Shown: positions 39,108-47,840 of the stretch, piece after piece
Position numbering within the stretch: position 1 is the stretch's first letter
Layout of the letters: the number at the start of each line of letters is the position of its first letter
Assembly (NCBI RefSeq): GCF_009857915.1
Contig: NZ_WWCM01000010.1
Location: 142,008 to 206,007, forward strand
Length of the DNA: 64,000 bases
Source of the DNA: Duganella qianjiadongensis
GTDB taxonomy: Bacteria > Pseudomonadota > Gammaproteobacteria > Burkholderiales > Burkholderiaceae_D
Reading direction: 5' to 3'
Program-made: the position numbers and the translations under genes
Notes under the pieces: model-generated
Seen by the model: the letters and a program-made list of their open reading frames with translations, nothing else
Told to the model about the DNA's origin: nothing
Databases searched by the model: none

Positions 39108-40988
39108 TTAAATTTCCACCTGCGTGCCCAGTTCGATCACCCGGTTGGTCGGAATCTGGTAGTAGTCGGCGGCGCCGCGGGCATTGCGCGACATGGCCAC
39201 GAACAGGTGTTCGCGCCACGTTGCCATGCCGGAGCCCGGGGTCGAGATCACCGTCTGGCGAGCGATGAAGAAGGAAGTCTCCATCATCTCGAAGGTCATG
39301 CCCAGACGTTCGCACTGCGCCAGCGCTTTCGGAATATCGGGTTCGTCCTTGAAGCCGTAGTGCACATTGAGCTGGTAGCACTGGTGACCAAGGTCGGTAA
39401 TCTTCACCTGCTCCTCGGCCGGCACCCATGGCTCTTCCACCACGTGGACGGTAAAGAACACCACGCGTTCGTGCAGCACCTTGTTGTGCGACAGGTTATG
39501 CAGCAGAGCGTGCGGCACACCATCGCTCTCGCCACGCAGGAAGATGGCGGTGCCGTACACGCGGGTAGGCGGCGCCACGAACAGCGAAGAGAGGAACTCT
39601 TCCAGCGGAATCGCGTGCTTCTGCAGATTCTGGAACACCAGCTGGCGGCCGCGCTTCCAGGTCAGCATGGTGGTGAACAGGATAATCGCCAGCAGCAGAG
39701 GGAACCAGCCACCATGGAACAGTTTGAGCGTGCTGGCCGAGAACAGCAGCACGTCGATCACGATGAAGAAGCCGGTGGCACCGATGCACAGCCACAGCGG
39801 CAGGTTCCAGCGGTAGCGGATCACGAAGAAGGTCAGCACGGTGGTGGCCAGCATGGTGGCCGTGACGGCGATACCGTAGGCGCCGGCCAGCATTTCCGAG
39901 GAACCGAAACCGACCACGGCCATCAGCACGACAGCCAGCTGCAGCCAGTTCACGGCCGGAATATAGATCTGGCCGATTTCGCTGGCCGAGGTATGCATGA
40001 TGCGCATGCGTGGCAGCAGGCCCAGCGCGATGGCCTGCTTGGTCATCGAGAAGGTGCCGGAAATGGTCGCCTGCGAAGCAATCACCGTGGCCAGCGTCGA
40101 CAGCGCCACCAGCGGGTAGACGCTCCACGCGCCCAGCTGCTGGAAGAAGGGGTTGGAAATGGCTTCGGGACGGGTCAGCAGCAGTGCGCCCTGGCCCAGA
40201 TAATTGAGCGCCAGCGCCGGGAACACGATCAGGAACCACGCCACGCGGATAGGATGTTTGCCGAAGTGGCCCATGTCGGCATACAGCGCTTCGGCGCCGG
40301 TAAACGCCAGTACCACGGCGCCCAGTGCGACGAAGGCAATCATGCGGTTTTCGAACATGAAGCGCAGCGCGTGCAGGGGATTGAGCGCCGTTAAAATTTC
40401 AGGCGCGGCCAGAATATTAATCACGCCCATCACGGCTAGTGCGGCAAACCAGATCACCATGATAGGGCCGAACCAGCGGCCGATACCGGCCGTGCCCTTG
40501 TGCTGCACGGCGTACAGCGACACCAGTACGATAATAGTGAGCGGCACGATGTACTGTTCCAGACCGGGCGCAGCCACGTCCAGACCTTCGATCGCGCTCA
40601 GCACGGAAATGGCGGGAGTAATCACGCTATCGCCATAGAACATGGTGGCGCCGAATACGCCCAGCAGCATCAGCGCATAGTGCCAGCGCTGCGTCTGCTT
40701 GGTAACGGAACTCAGCGCCAGCGCCATCAGCGCCATGATCCCGCCCTCGCCGCGGTTGTCGGCGCGCAGCACCAGACTCACGTATTTAAGCGAAACGATC
40801 AGGGACAGGCCCCAGAAAATCAGGGAAATAATCCCCAGCAGATTAGCCTCGTTCAATTGCAGGCCATGCACGGGGTCAAAAATAGTCTTCAGGGTGTACA
40901 GCGGACTGGTACCGATGTCGCCGTAGACAATGCCCACGGCCGCCAGCGTAAGTCCGGCGAGACTGCTTTTCTTGTGATGCTCGGTCAA
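39108..40988 (-). CDS. kup: Low-affinity potassium transporter Kup
   Basis: 626 residues (E. coli Kup 622). It is a proton-coupled K+ uptake protein of the inner membrane. About 12 hydrophobic segments are followed by a hydrophilic C-terminal domain from about 450. Signatures are LAAVGIVYGDIGTSPLYTLK, ADNRGEGGIMALMALAL and GDSVITPAISVLSAIEG. The start is TTG at 40988 (LTEHHKKSS) with AGGTG upstream; no ATG lies between the long-frame start and the first membrane segment. It is divergent from rarD. Confidence 0.95.
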   Translation of the reverse strand: MTEHHKKSSLAGLTLAAVGIVYGDIGTSPLYTLKTIFDPVHGLQLNEANLLGIISLIFWGLSLIVSLKYVSLVLRADNRGEGGIMALMALALSSVTKQTQRWHYALMLLGVFGATMFYGDSVITPAISVLSAIEGLDVAAPGLEQYIVPLTIIVLVSLYAVQHKGTAGIGRWFGPIMVIWFAALAVMGVINILAAPEILTALNPLHALRFMFENRMIAFVALGAVVLAFTGAEALYADMGHFGKHPIRVAWFLIVFPALALNYLGQGALLLTRPEAISNPFFQQLGAWSVYPLVALSTLATVIASQATISGTFSMTKQAIALGLLPRMRIMHTSASEIGQIYIPAVNWLQLAVVLMAVVGFGSSEMLAGAYGIAVTATMLATTVLTFFVIRYRWNLPLWLCIGATGFFIVIDVLLFSASTLKLFHGGWFPLLLAIILFTTMLTWKRGRQLVFQNLQKHAIPLEEFLSSLFVAPPTRVYGTAIFLRGESDGVPHALLHNLSHNKVLHERVVFFTVHVVEEPWVPAEEQVKITDLGHQCYQLNVHYGFKDEPDIPKALAQCERLGMTFEMMETSFFIARQTVISTPGSGMATWREHLFVAMSRNARGAADYYQIPTNRVIELGTQVEI

Positions 40989-41222
40989 GATTGCACCTGT
41001 TGTTGTTTTGGTGCATTGCACAATAGGCCAACTATTTGCAAAAGGCAAGGAGAATTTCGCATGACGGAATGTTCGATATTTCGATAACGACAGTGTACGC
41101 CGCTGTGCCCGGACTAGCGAGTTTTAGCGTGCTTTTCCGCCGCTTTCCGCCCCGCCCGCAGCAGCGCTACGCCATTTCAGCGATAATGGCCGACCGCCAC
41201 ATCCCCGCCCGCTCAGTCTGTC

Positions 41223-42098
41223 ATGAACACCGGTATCTTATTCGCAACACTGTCCTTCTTCTGCTGGGGCATATTCCCGCTGTATTTCCACGCCATCAGC
41301 GCAGTGCCGGCCATGGAAATCCTCGCGCACCGGATGCTGTGGTCGCTGCTGTTCCTGATCATCGTGCTGAGCGTGCGCCAGCAATGGGGCTGGCTGCCGA
41401 AGGTGTTGCGCCAGCCGCGCGTGCTGGCCAGTTTTATCGCTTCCGCCGCCCTGCTGTCGGCCAACTGGTTTGTCTACATCTGGTCGGTAAACAACGGCCA
41501 CGTGATCGATGCCAGCCTCGGTTATTTCATCAATCCCCTGATAAATGTGCTGCTGGGCCAGCTGGTGCTGAAAGAGCAGCTGCGCCGTGGCCAGTGGCTG
41601 GCCATCGCCGTGGCGGCCGCGGGCGTTATGTGGCTGACCTGGCAGGCGGGACAACTGCCGTGGATTGCCTTAATTTTAGGCATCACCTTCGGCGGCTACG
41701 GCCTGCTGCGCAAAACCGCCGCGCTGGCGGCACTGGAAGGGCTGTCGCTGGAAACCATGCTGCTGTTCCCTGCCGCCCTCGTCTATGTGCTGTGGCTGAC
41801 CAGCCAGGGCGCCAACACCTTTATCAACACGCCGGCCGACAGCACGCGCTGGCTGCTGGCAGCGGCCGGACCGATCACGGCGATACCGCTGCTGCTGTTT
41901 GCCGCCGGTGCAAGACGCATCCCCATGGCCGTGCTGGGCCTGCTGCAATATCTGTCACCCAGCATGCAGGCCCTGCTGGGCGTGTGGGTATTCCACGAAG
42001 CTTTCCCGCAGACGCGCCTGATCGGTTTTCTCATCATCTGGTCCGCCCTGCTGCTGTATGTGGCGGAAGGCCTGTGGCAGAGCAAACGCGCTAAATAG
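41223..42098 (+). CDS. rarD: RarD/EamA-family transporter
   Basis: 291 residues with ten predicted membrane helices in two EamA repeats. The N-terminus GILFATLSFFCWGIFPLYFH and VNNGHVIDASLGYFINPLIN are the RarD signature. It is assumed to export an amino acid or metabolite; the E. coli member is tied to chloramphenicol sensitivity without a known substrate. ettA follows after 80 bp on the same strand. Confidence 0.93.
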   Translation: MNTGILFATLSFFCWGIFPLYFHAISAVPAMEILAHRMLWSLLFLIIVLSVRQQWGWLPKVLRQPRVLASFIASAALLSANWFVYIWSVNNGHVIDASLGYFINPLINVLLGQLVLKEQLRRGQWLAIAVAAAGVMWLTWQAGQLPWIALILGITFGGYGLLRKTAALAALEGLSLETMLLFPAALVYVLWLTSQGANTFINTPADSTRWLLAAAGPITAIPLLLFAAGARRIPMAVLGLLQYLSPSMQALLGVWVFHEAFPQTRLIGFLIIWSALLLYVAEGLWQSKRAK

Positions 42099-42178
42099 TG
42101 GGCGGGCGGCGGGATTTATCGTATCCTGTCGTCCTCTCCCGGATTTCATTGCATCCCTCACACTTTATCGAGATTTGA

Positions 42179-43846
42179 ATGGCAAATTACGTCTATACCA
42201 TGAACCGCGTGGGCAAAATCGTCCCGCCCAAGCGCCAGATTCTGAAAGATATCTCGCTGTCCTTCTTCCCGGGCGCGAAGATCGGCGTGCTGGGCCTGAA
42301 CGGCTCCGGTAAGTCGACCTTGCTGAAAATTATGGCAGGTCTGGATACCGACATTCAGGGCGAAGCCGTGCCTATGCCGGGCCTGAACATCGGCTACCTG
42401 CCGCAGGAACCGCAGCTCGATCCCGAAAAAACCGTCCGTCAGGAAGTGGAATCGGGGCTGGGCGAAGTGTTCGAAGCACAGGCCAAGCTGGAAGCCGTGT
42501 ACGCCGCCTATGCGGAAGAAGACGCCGACTTCGACGCGCTGGCCACCGAACAGGCTAGGCTCGAAGCCATCATCTCCACCGCCGATGGCGGCAATCTGAA
42601 CCTGCAGCTGGAAATGGCTGCCGACGCCCTGCGTCTGCCGCCATGGGATGCCAAGATCGGCGTGCTGTCCGGCGGCGAAAAGCGCCGCGTGGCGCTGTGC
42701 AAGCTGCTGCTGTCCAAACCGGACATGCTGCTGCTCGACGAACCGACCAACCACCTTGATGCGGAATCGGTGGAATGGCTGGAGCAGTTCCTGCTGCGCT
42801 TCCCCGGCACCGTGGTCGGCATTACCCACGATCGCTACTTCCTCGACAACGCTGCCGAATGGATCCTGGAACTGGACCGCGGCCACGGCATTCCATGGAA
42901 GGGCAACTACTCGTCGTGGCTGGACCAGAAGTCCAACCGTCTGAAGCAGGAAGAAGCCAATGAATCGGCGCGCCAGAAAGCGCTGGCCAAAGAACTGGAA
43001 TGGTCGCGCCAGAATCCTAAAGCCCGTCAGGCCAAGTCGAAAGCCCGTCTGGCCCGCTTCAACGAACTGAGCGAATACGAATACCAGAAACGTAACGAAA
43101 CCCAGGAGATCTTCATTCCTGTGGCCGAACGTCTGGGTAACGACGTGATCGAATTCAAGAACGTATCGAAAGCTTTCGGCGACCGTCTGCTGATGGAAAA
43201 CGTCTCGTTCACCATTCCACCGGGCGCTATCGTCGGCATCATCGGCCCGAACGGCGCCGGTAAATCGACCCTGTTCAAGATGATCGCCGGTCTGGATACG
43301 CCGGACAGCGGCGAAGTGGTGATCGGCCAGACCGCCCGCATCTCGCTGGTGGACCAAAGCCGCGACAAGCTCGCCGACAACAAGACCGTGTTCGACGACG
43401 TCTCCGGCGGCGCCGACATGCTGACCGTGGGCCGCTTCGACATGCCGTCGCGCGCCTATCTGGGCCGCTTCAACTTCAAGGGTTCCGACCAGCAGAAGAT
43501 CGTCGGCAATCTGTCCGGTGGTGAGCGTGGCCGTCTGCATCTGGCCAAGACCCTGCTCAAAGGCGGCAACGTACTGCTGCTGGATGAACCATCGAACGAT
43601 CTGGACGTGGAAACCCTGCGTGCGCTGGAAGACGCGCTGCTGGAATTCGCCGGTTCCGTGCTGGTGATCTCGCACGATCGCTGGTTCCTCGACCGTATCG
43701 CCACCCACATCCTGGCCTTCGAAGGCAATTCGCAAGTGACCTTCTTCGACGGTAACTATCAGGAATACGAAGCCGACAAGAAGAAACGTCTGGGTGAAGA
43801 AGGCGCCAAGCCTAAGCGTATCCGCTACAAGCCGCTGACCACCTAA
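42179..43846 (+). CDS. ettA: Energy-dependent translational throttle ABC-F protein EttA
   Basis: 555 residues. This ABC-F ATPase binds the ribosomal E site and gates elongation according to the ADP/ATP ratio. It has two ATP-binding cassettes, with Walker A GLNGSGKST near 39 and GPNGAGKST near 358, signatures LSGGEKRR and LSGGERGR, and Walker B LLLDEPTNHLD and LLLDEPSNDLD. An ABC-F linker of charged helix lies between. It has no membrane domain. A strong terminator follows. Confidence 0.96.
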   Translation: MANYVYTMNRVGKIVPPKRQILKDISLSFFPGAKIGVLGLNGSGKSTLLKIMAGLDTDIQGEAVPMPGLNIGYLPQEPQLDPEKTVRQEVESGLGEVFEAQAKLEAVYAAYAEEDADFDALATEQARLEAIISTADGGNLNLQLEMAADALRLPPWDAKIGVLSGGEKRRVALCKLLLSKPDMLLLDEPTNHLDAESVEWLEQFLLRFPGTVVGITHDRYFLDNAAEWILELDRGHGIPWKGNYSSWLDQKSNRLKQEEANESARQKALAKELEWSRQNPKARQAKSKARLARFNELSEYEYQKRNETQEIFIPVAERLGNDVIEFKNVSKAFGDRLLMENVSFTIPPGAIVGIIGPNGAGKSTLFKMIAGLDTPDSGEVVIGQTARISLVDQSRDKLADNKTVFDDVSGGADMLTVGRFDMPSRAYLGRFNFKGSDQQKIVGNLSGGERGRLHLAKTLLKGGNVLLLDEPSNDLDVETLRALEDALLEFAGSVLVISHDRWFLDRIATHILAFEGNSQVTFFDGNYQEYEADKKKRLGEEGAKPKRIRYKPLTT

Positions 43847-43862
43847 GCGACCTTGAAAACGC

Positions 43863-43892
43863 AGAAAGCCACCGCAAGGTGGCTTTCTTTTT
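43863..43892 (+). terminator. Intrinsic terminator after ettA
   Basis: AGAAAGCCACC/GGTGGCTTTCT, an 11-bp perfect stem with loop GCAA, followed by T residues. It begins 17 bp after the ettA stop and is convergent with the barrel gene end at 43904. Confidence 0.9.
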
Positions 43893-43903
43893 GTCTGCTG
43901 CGC

Positions 43904-44494
43904 TTAGAAGTTGTAGCGCAGGCCAGCCGTGATGGCGCCGTTTTTGCGGCCCAGATCGATGTTGTTCTTGCCGTAGTTTTCGTACTCCAGCGAGACCTTC
44001 ACGTTCTTGTTGACGGCATATTCAGCGCCGACCGAAGCGTACAGCGCGGTCTTGTTATCGCCGCCGCTGACCGAAGCGATGCCGGTGGTGCTGACGGCAT
44101 TGTGGTTGCGTGCCACACCCAGTTTGCCGAACAGGGCGACCTGCTCGTTGACTGGCCAGGTGCCTTTACCGGCAGCATAGTAGGAATAGGCGTCAGTCTG
44201 CACGTGGCCGGCAGCGCCGCCTACCGTGTAGTCATAGCCTTTCTTGCCGAAGTCGGTATAACCGGCTTCCACCGCCCAGGTCTTGTCGATGTTGTAGCCA
44301 GCGTAGATTTTACCGGTGGCTTTATCGCCGCTGCGGTCGGTGGTGCTGGTGGCGTTCGGTACATCGAATTTGTAATGGCTGCCCACTACGCCCAGCCCGA
44401 TGTAGCCGGTACCGGCGTCGTCAGGGGCAGCAAAAGCGGAAGAAGTGGCGAAAACAGCAGCGCTAGCGGCTACAGCAAACAGAATTTTTTTCAT
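43904..44494 (-). CDS. Outer-membrane beta-barrel protein
   Basis: 196 residues. A signal peptide at about 1-22 (FAVAASAAVFATSSAFA) is followed by amphipathic beta strands alternating through to a terminal phenylalanine (GLRYNF), as in the eight-stranded OmpA-like barrel family. YIGLGVVGSHYKFDV and WAVEAGYTDFGKKGYDY are strand-turn pairs. There is no peptidoglycan-binding OmpA C-terminal domain. The function is unknown; such proteins act as small porins or adhesins. Its upstream region (44495-44676) holds nothing else clear. Confidence 0.88.
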   Translation of the reverse strand: MKKILFAVAASAAVFATSSAFAAPDDAGTGYIGLGVVGSHYKFDVPNATSTTDRSGDKATGKIYAGYNIDKTWAVEAGYTDFGKKGYDYTVGGAAGHVQTDAYSYYAAGKGTWPVNEQVALFGKLGVARNHNAVSTTGIASVSGGDNKTALYASVGAEYAVNKNVKVSLEYENYGKNNIDLGRKNGAITAGLRYNF

Positions 44495-44676
44495 GATCGT
44501 GATCTTTCAGCAAAAATGATTAAGGACTTGCCTGGGATCGCAGTTCTGCGAAGTGCGATGTAGTCACGATAGCACTGCAGGACGGTGGCGTGCGCACCGA
44601 ATCAGTAAGAAGTGTTACATGATGTAAGCCAAATAAAGATTGGCTCTAGAGGGCTTATTCAAAACTTAGATGAGGC

Positions 44677-45282
44677 TTAAGGGGTGCGCAGAATATTCCT
44701 GAAAGTCAGGTTGATGCGCTCGCCGCAGGGCCGGGTCTGCTTGTTGATGCCGTGCTGCCAGTGCTGCTGCAAGCTGCCGGCCATCAGTAGCAGGGCGCCG
44801 TCGCCGAGGTCGAGCTTGAGGGTCTGGCCGCTGTGGCGGTGTTTCAGGATGAAGGTGCGGGCGGCGCCGAAACTGAGCGAAGCTATGGCCGGCTGCGGCC
44901 CCAGTTCCGGCTCGTCATCGGCATGAAAGCCCATGCTGTCGCGTTCATTGCGGTAGAAGTTGAGCAGCACGCTGTTGAAGTGCCGCCCCGTGGCCTGTTC
45001 CACCGCCTGTTTCAGTTCCCGTTGCAAGGGCGTGAACGGCAGGGGGTGAAAAGTCTTGCCGGAATAACGGTAGCTGGCGTCGCCATGCCATGCCATCAGG
45101 CGCGGTTGCAGATGCAGCTTGCCCCATACCTGTATGTGCTCGGCACGCCATGCCGTTTCATCGCGCAGGCGCTGCATGGCCTGCTCGGGCGACAGGGCCA
45201 GCGGCAGACGCGGGGCAAACCACAGTTCGCCATCGCTGATGGGAATCTGGCGCAGGCTGGTATCGTCGGCGAATAAATCCAT
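44677..45282 (-). CDS. alkB: AlkB-family alpha-ketoglutarate-dependent DNA/RNA repair dioxygenase
   Basis: 201 residues. It oxidatively removes methyl groups from alkylated bases such as 1-methyladenine. The iron ligands are His120 and Asp122 (GFHADDE) and His177 (HWQHGINK), with 2-oxoglutarate-binding arginines Arg189 and Arg195 (GERINLTFR). The layout is closest to the ALKBH2/3-like branch instead of E. coli AlkB, so the symbol is used loosely. No ada gene is adjacent. A terminator separates it from the gene upstream. Confidence 0.93.
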   Translation of the reverse strand: MDLFADDTSLRQIPISDGELWFAPRLPLALSPEQAMQRLRDETAWRAEHIQVWGKLHLQPRLMAWHGDASYRYSGKTFHPLPFTPLQRELKQAVEQATGRHFNSVLLNFYRNERDSMGFHADDEPELGPQPAIASLSFGAARTFILKHRHSGQTLKLDLGDGALLLMAGSLQQHWQHGINKQTRPCGERINLTFRNILRTP

Positions 45283-45304
45283 AAGCGTGATGATAGCGCT
45301 GAAG

Positions 45305-45340
45305 CGGAAAAAACAAAGGCGAGCCGCACGGGCTCGCCTT
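45305..45340 (-). terminator. Intrinsic terminator after the 120-residue unknown gene
   Basis: AAGGCGAGCC/GGCTCGCCTT, a 10-bp stem with a 5-nt loop, followed on the minus strand by TGTTTTTT. It lies between the unknown gene and alkB. Confidence 0.85.
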
Positions 45341-45361
45341 CAGATACAGACCGGAGTGCAA

Positions 45362-45724
45362 TCAGGCGTAGGCTTCTGCCAGACTCATCACACGTGGCGT
45401 GATGGTAATGCCGATGCCGCTGAACAGCGCCGTAATGGCCGCCATATTGGCTTCCATTTCTTCCGCCTTCCAGCCCTGGAACAGGTCGGTGCCGTCTTTC
45501 TGGAAATGCAGATCCAGCACTTTGCCGCGATCCTTGTGGGTGTAGCCGCCGCTGTAGGTATTCTTGAAGCCCATGGCTGCCAGCGCTGCCAGCACTTCGG
45601 CAGGAGGATTATCCGGATCGGTGGCCATGAACACGCCAAAGGTCTTGCCCGGCGGTTTGGCGGCGATATCCACGTCGTAAATTCCTGGCGCTTTTGTCAC
45701 GGTGGTACTTTTCAGAAATAACAT
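45362..45724 (-). CDS. Unknown protein (120 aa)
   Basis: I do not recognise a family. The protein is small and soluble with no signal peptide. It opens with beta-rich sequence (VDIAAKPPGKTFGVFMATDP), passes through an alpha/beta segment (EVLAALAAMGFKNTYSGGYT) and ends in helices. The ATG at 45724 has AGGGG upstream and a good terminator follows, so it is a genuine single-gene unit. A near-perfect 22-bp palindrome lies about 80 bp upstream. Confidence 0.75.
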   Translation of the reverse strand: MLFLKSTTVTKAPGIYDVDIAAKPPGKTFGVFMATDPDNPPAEVLAALAAMGFKNTYSGGYTHKDRGKVLDLHFQKDGTDLFQGWKAEEMEANMAAITALFSGIGITITPRVMSLAEAYA

Positions 45725-45803
45725 GATCTAACCCCTATCCTCGGCGCACCGGCTCAAAAACTGATTCTGTAAGAAAACATTCCAAGAGACAAGCTTATTG
45801 CTA

Positions 45804-45825
45804 ATTAGTGGATTTGTCGACTAAT
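45804..45825. promoter_or_regulatory. Operator-like palindrome upstream of the 120-residue unknown gene
   Basis: ATTAGTGGA-TTTG-TCGACTAAT pairs at 8 of 9 positions across a 4-nt centre. It lies in AT-rich intergenic DNA (45725-45968), 80 bp before the start codon. The size and symmetry fit a dimeric regulator site; the regulator is unknown. Confidence 0.45.
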
Positions 45826-45968
45826 CCGCCCACTTATTTGTGAATTCGTACCAATAAAACTGCAAAGTTGGCAGCTTTACTTATCCGAGCTAACACTCCC
45901 CTTCTTCACAAATATACCCGCTCAATAGTGATTTGCAAGAAGATCAGACTGGCAGTGGTAAGCAGGCA

Positions 45969-46805
45969 TCACTCGCCGCTGGCGTCCGCCTTTTTGCGCT
46001 GTGCCAGCGCTGCGGTGGGCGCGATCAGCGCGGCATACAACGCTCCGCTAGGCGGGTGCCATGCCTGCACGGCCTGCAATTGACGCTCGACAGTTGCCAT
46101 ATCGCCCCTTGCAATGGGGCCGCTCAGCGCCGTGGCAGCACCGAGCCGGAACACATTCGCCATCGATTCGCCCGCCAGCGGCTGCACCAGCTGGCGCGCC
46201 ACCGCTTCCGGTATGCCGGCCGCCTGATAGGCCCGCAGCGCGGCATCGAGCACCGTCACCAGATAGTTACTGGCAAACACGGCCGCCGCGTGATACACGG
46301 TCTTGGCCGCCGCATCGATGGGCACCGGCTGGGCGCCTATGGTCTGCAATGCCGGCGTGAGCACGGCCAGCGCCGCAGCATCGCCTTCGATGCCGCAGTA
46401 GGTGCCGGCAAACGCCTGTGCTACGGCCTGCGGGTCGGCAAAACTGCGGATAGGATGGACGCTGGCCACTGCCGCACCGGCCGCGCGCACAGCCTGCAGG
46501 CGGTCCGAAGCCAGCGCGCCGCTGCAATGGAATACCACGCTGCCTGCCAGCGCCACGGCCTGCGCCAGTGCCTCGCTAGCGGGCACGATCTGGTCATCGC
46601 CCACGGCCAGTATGAATACATCGGCCGGCGCCAGTGCCGCATAACCGGCGACGGCGCTACCGCTGCCGATGAATGCCACCGCCTGCTCGGCCGAGGCGGT
46701 GGAACGGGTCAGCACCTGCTGTAGCTGCCAGCCTGCCTGCGCCGCCAGCAGGCGCCCCAGCACGCGGCCCACATGGCCCGCGCCGATCAAGGTAAATGTC
46801 GTCAT
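45969..46805 (-). CDS. Rossmann-fold DUF2520 protein
   Basis: 278 residues. The N-terminal NAD(P)-type Rossmann domain (FTLIGAGHVGRVLGRLLAAQ) is joined to a C-terminal helical DUF2520 domain (YHAAAVFASNYLVTVLDAAL). It resembles 6-phosphogluconate-dehydrogenase-like and ketopantoate-reductase-like enzymes, but no substrate is assigned. The start ATG is 9 bp after the MgtC stop, so it is the last gene of a four-gene unit with aminopeptidase P, the 85-residue ORF and MgtC. Confidence 0.9.
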   Translation of the reverse strand: MTTFTLIGAGHVGRVLGRLLAAQAGWQLQQVLTRSTASAEQAVAFIGSGSAVAGYAALAPADVFILAVGDDQIVPASEALAQAVALAGSVVFHCSGALASDRLQAVRAAGAAVASVHPIRSFADPQAVAQAFAGTYCGIEGDAAALAVLTPALQTIGAQPVPIDAAAKTVYHAAAVFASNYLVTVLDAALRAYQAAGIPEAVARQLVQPLAGESMANVFRLGAATALSGPIARGDMATVERQLQAVQAWHPPSGALYAALIAPTAALAQRKKADASGE

Positions 46806-46814
46806 GAGCAGGCT

Positions 46815-47561
46815 CTAATTGCGGGCGTGCGACAGCTGGAAGCTCTCGATCCCTTCGAACACGGCCAGCTCCGCCGACAGCACGGCCAGCGGCGCGCCAC
46901 TGGCCTTGCTCAGCGCAATGGCCACAAAGCGCCATTCCTGCATGCCGCCTTCGCCACTTATCATCAGCGAGCCACCGGCGATTTCGTAGCCGCGCTGCAG
47001 CGCCATGGCGCGCAGCGCTTTCTCCTGCGGCATAAAGCCCTGCTTGAAGCGCATGGTGATGGCGATCGCGTGGCGTGACGGCAGCCAGGCTTCCACCTTG
47101 GTCAGGAAGATCATCGCGCCAGCGCACAGCATGGCCAGCCCCATCGCGCCCAGATAGAAGCCTATGCCCACCATCACGCCGATCACGGACGAAGCCCAGA
47201 TCGATGCTGCCGTGGTCAGGCCGCTAATATTGAAGCCCTCGCGCATGATCACGCCGGCGCCGAGGAAGCCGATGCCGGTAACGATGCCCTGCACGATACG
47301 GGTAGGGTCGGACACCGCCAGCGTGGCCGTGCCGTGGCCGCCGAACCAGTCGGCCGGATAGCCGCCGATCACCGTCAGCGCGGCCGAAGCCATGCACACC
47401 AGACCGTAGGTGCGCATGCCCGCTGCGCGGCCATGGTAGGAGCGCTCGTAGCCCACCAGCAGGCCCAGTAGCAAGGCGCCGATCAGATTCATCAGGATCA
47501 CCGCATTGGTCGCCAGCTCCTTGTGCGACCAGTAGGCAAACAGCATATCGATGGAGGGCAT
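46815..47561 (-). CDS. MgtC/SapB-family membrane protein
   Basis: 248 residues. The N-terminal half has four or five membrane helices with the MgtC core LLGLLVGYERSYHGRAAGMR and GIGFLGAGVIMREGFNISGL followed by TTAASIW. A soluble C-terminal domain follows. MgtC proteins modulate ATP synthase or Mg2+ and phosphate homeostasis in low Mg2+. It is 21 bp downstream of the 85-residue ORF. No Mg2+-sensing leader is evident in the short spacer. Confidence 0.92.
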   Translation of the reverse strand: MPSIDMLFAYWSHKELATNAVILMNLIGALLLGLLVGYERSYHGRAAGMRTYGLVCMASAALTVIGGYPADWFGGHGTATLAVSDPTRIVQGIVTGIGFLGAGVIMREGFNISGLTTAASIWASSVIGVMVGIGFYLGAMGLAMLCAGAMIFLTKVEAWLPSRHAIAITMRFKQGFMPQEKALRAMALQRGYEIAGGSLMISGEGGMQEWRFVAIALSKASGAPLAVLSAELAVFEGIESFQLSHARN

Positions 47562-47582
47562 GGGACTGACCTTTCCGTGCGC

Positions 47583-47840
47583 TTAAGGCGCTTTTTTGAC
47601 TAATTGTTTTTCGAAGGCGACGTCGAGTTTGCTGACCCTCTTGGGCGCAGCCGGTGCAATGCCGTTCACAAAGGCGACGAAATCGTCGAGTTCCAGCGCT
47701 GCGCACAGTGGCGGCTCGCCCGCGCCTTCACTCAGGAAGTAATGGCCGCTGCCGGTGCGCGACATGGAATAGCGGTTATTGCCGCTGCGTTTTTTCAGAC
47801 GGTCCACGGCAGCCGTGGCGCGGGTGGCGCGGCCGCTCAT
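47583..47840 (-). CDS. 85-residue unknown protein coupled to aminopeptidase P
   Basis: Its ATG overlaps the aminopeptidase P stop as ATGA, which implies translational coupling. The protein has a basic N-terminus (MSGRATRATAAVDRLKKRSG), SMSRTGSGHYFLSEGAGEPP, an acidic hydrophobic centre (LELDDFVAFVNGI) and a basic C-terminus (DVAFEKQLVKKAP). I do not recognise a family. A longer open frame runs back through the peptidase gene in another frame but only this part is likely translated. Confidence 0.65.
   Translation of the reverse strand: MSGRATRATAAVDRLKKRSGNNRYSMSRTGSGHYFLSEGAGEPPLCAALELDDFVAFVNGIAPAAPKRVSKLDVAFEKQLVKKAP

Noticed and set aside
42158..43735. 525-codon minus-strand open frame opposite ettA
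   Set aside because: Antisense to an ABC-F ATPase with both cassettes intact.
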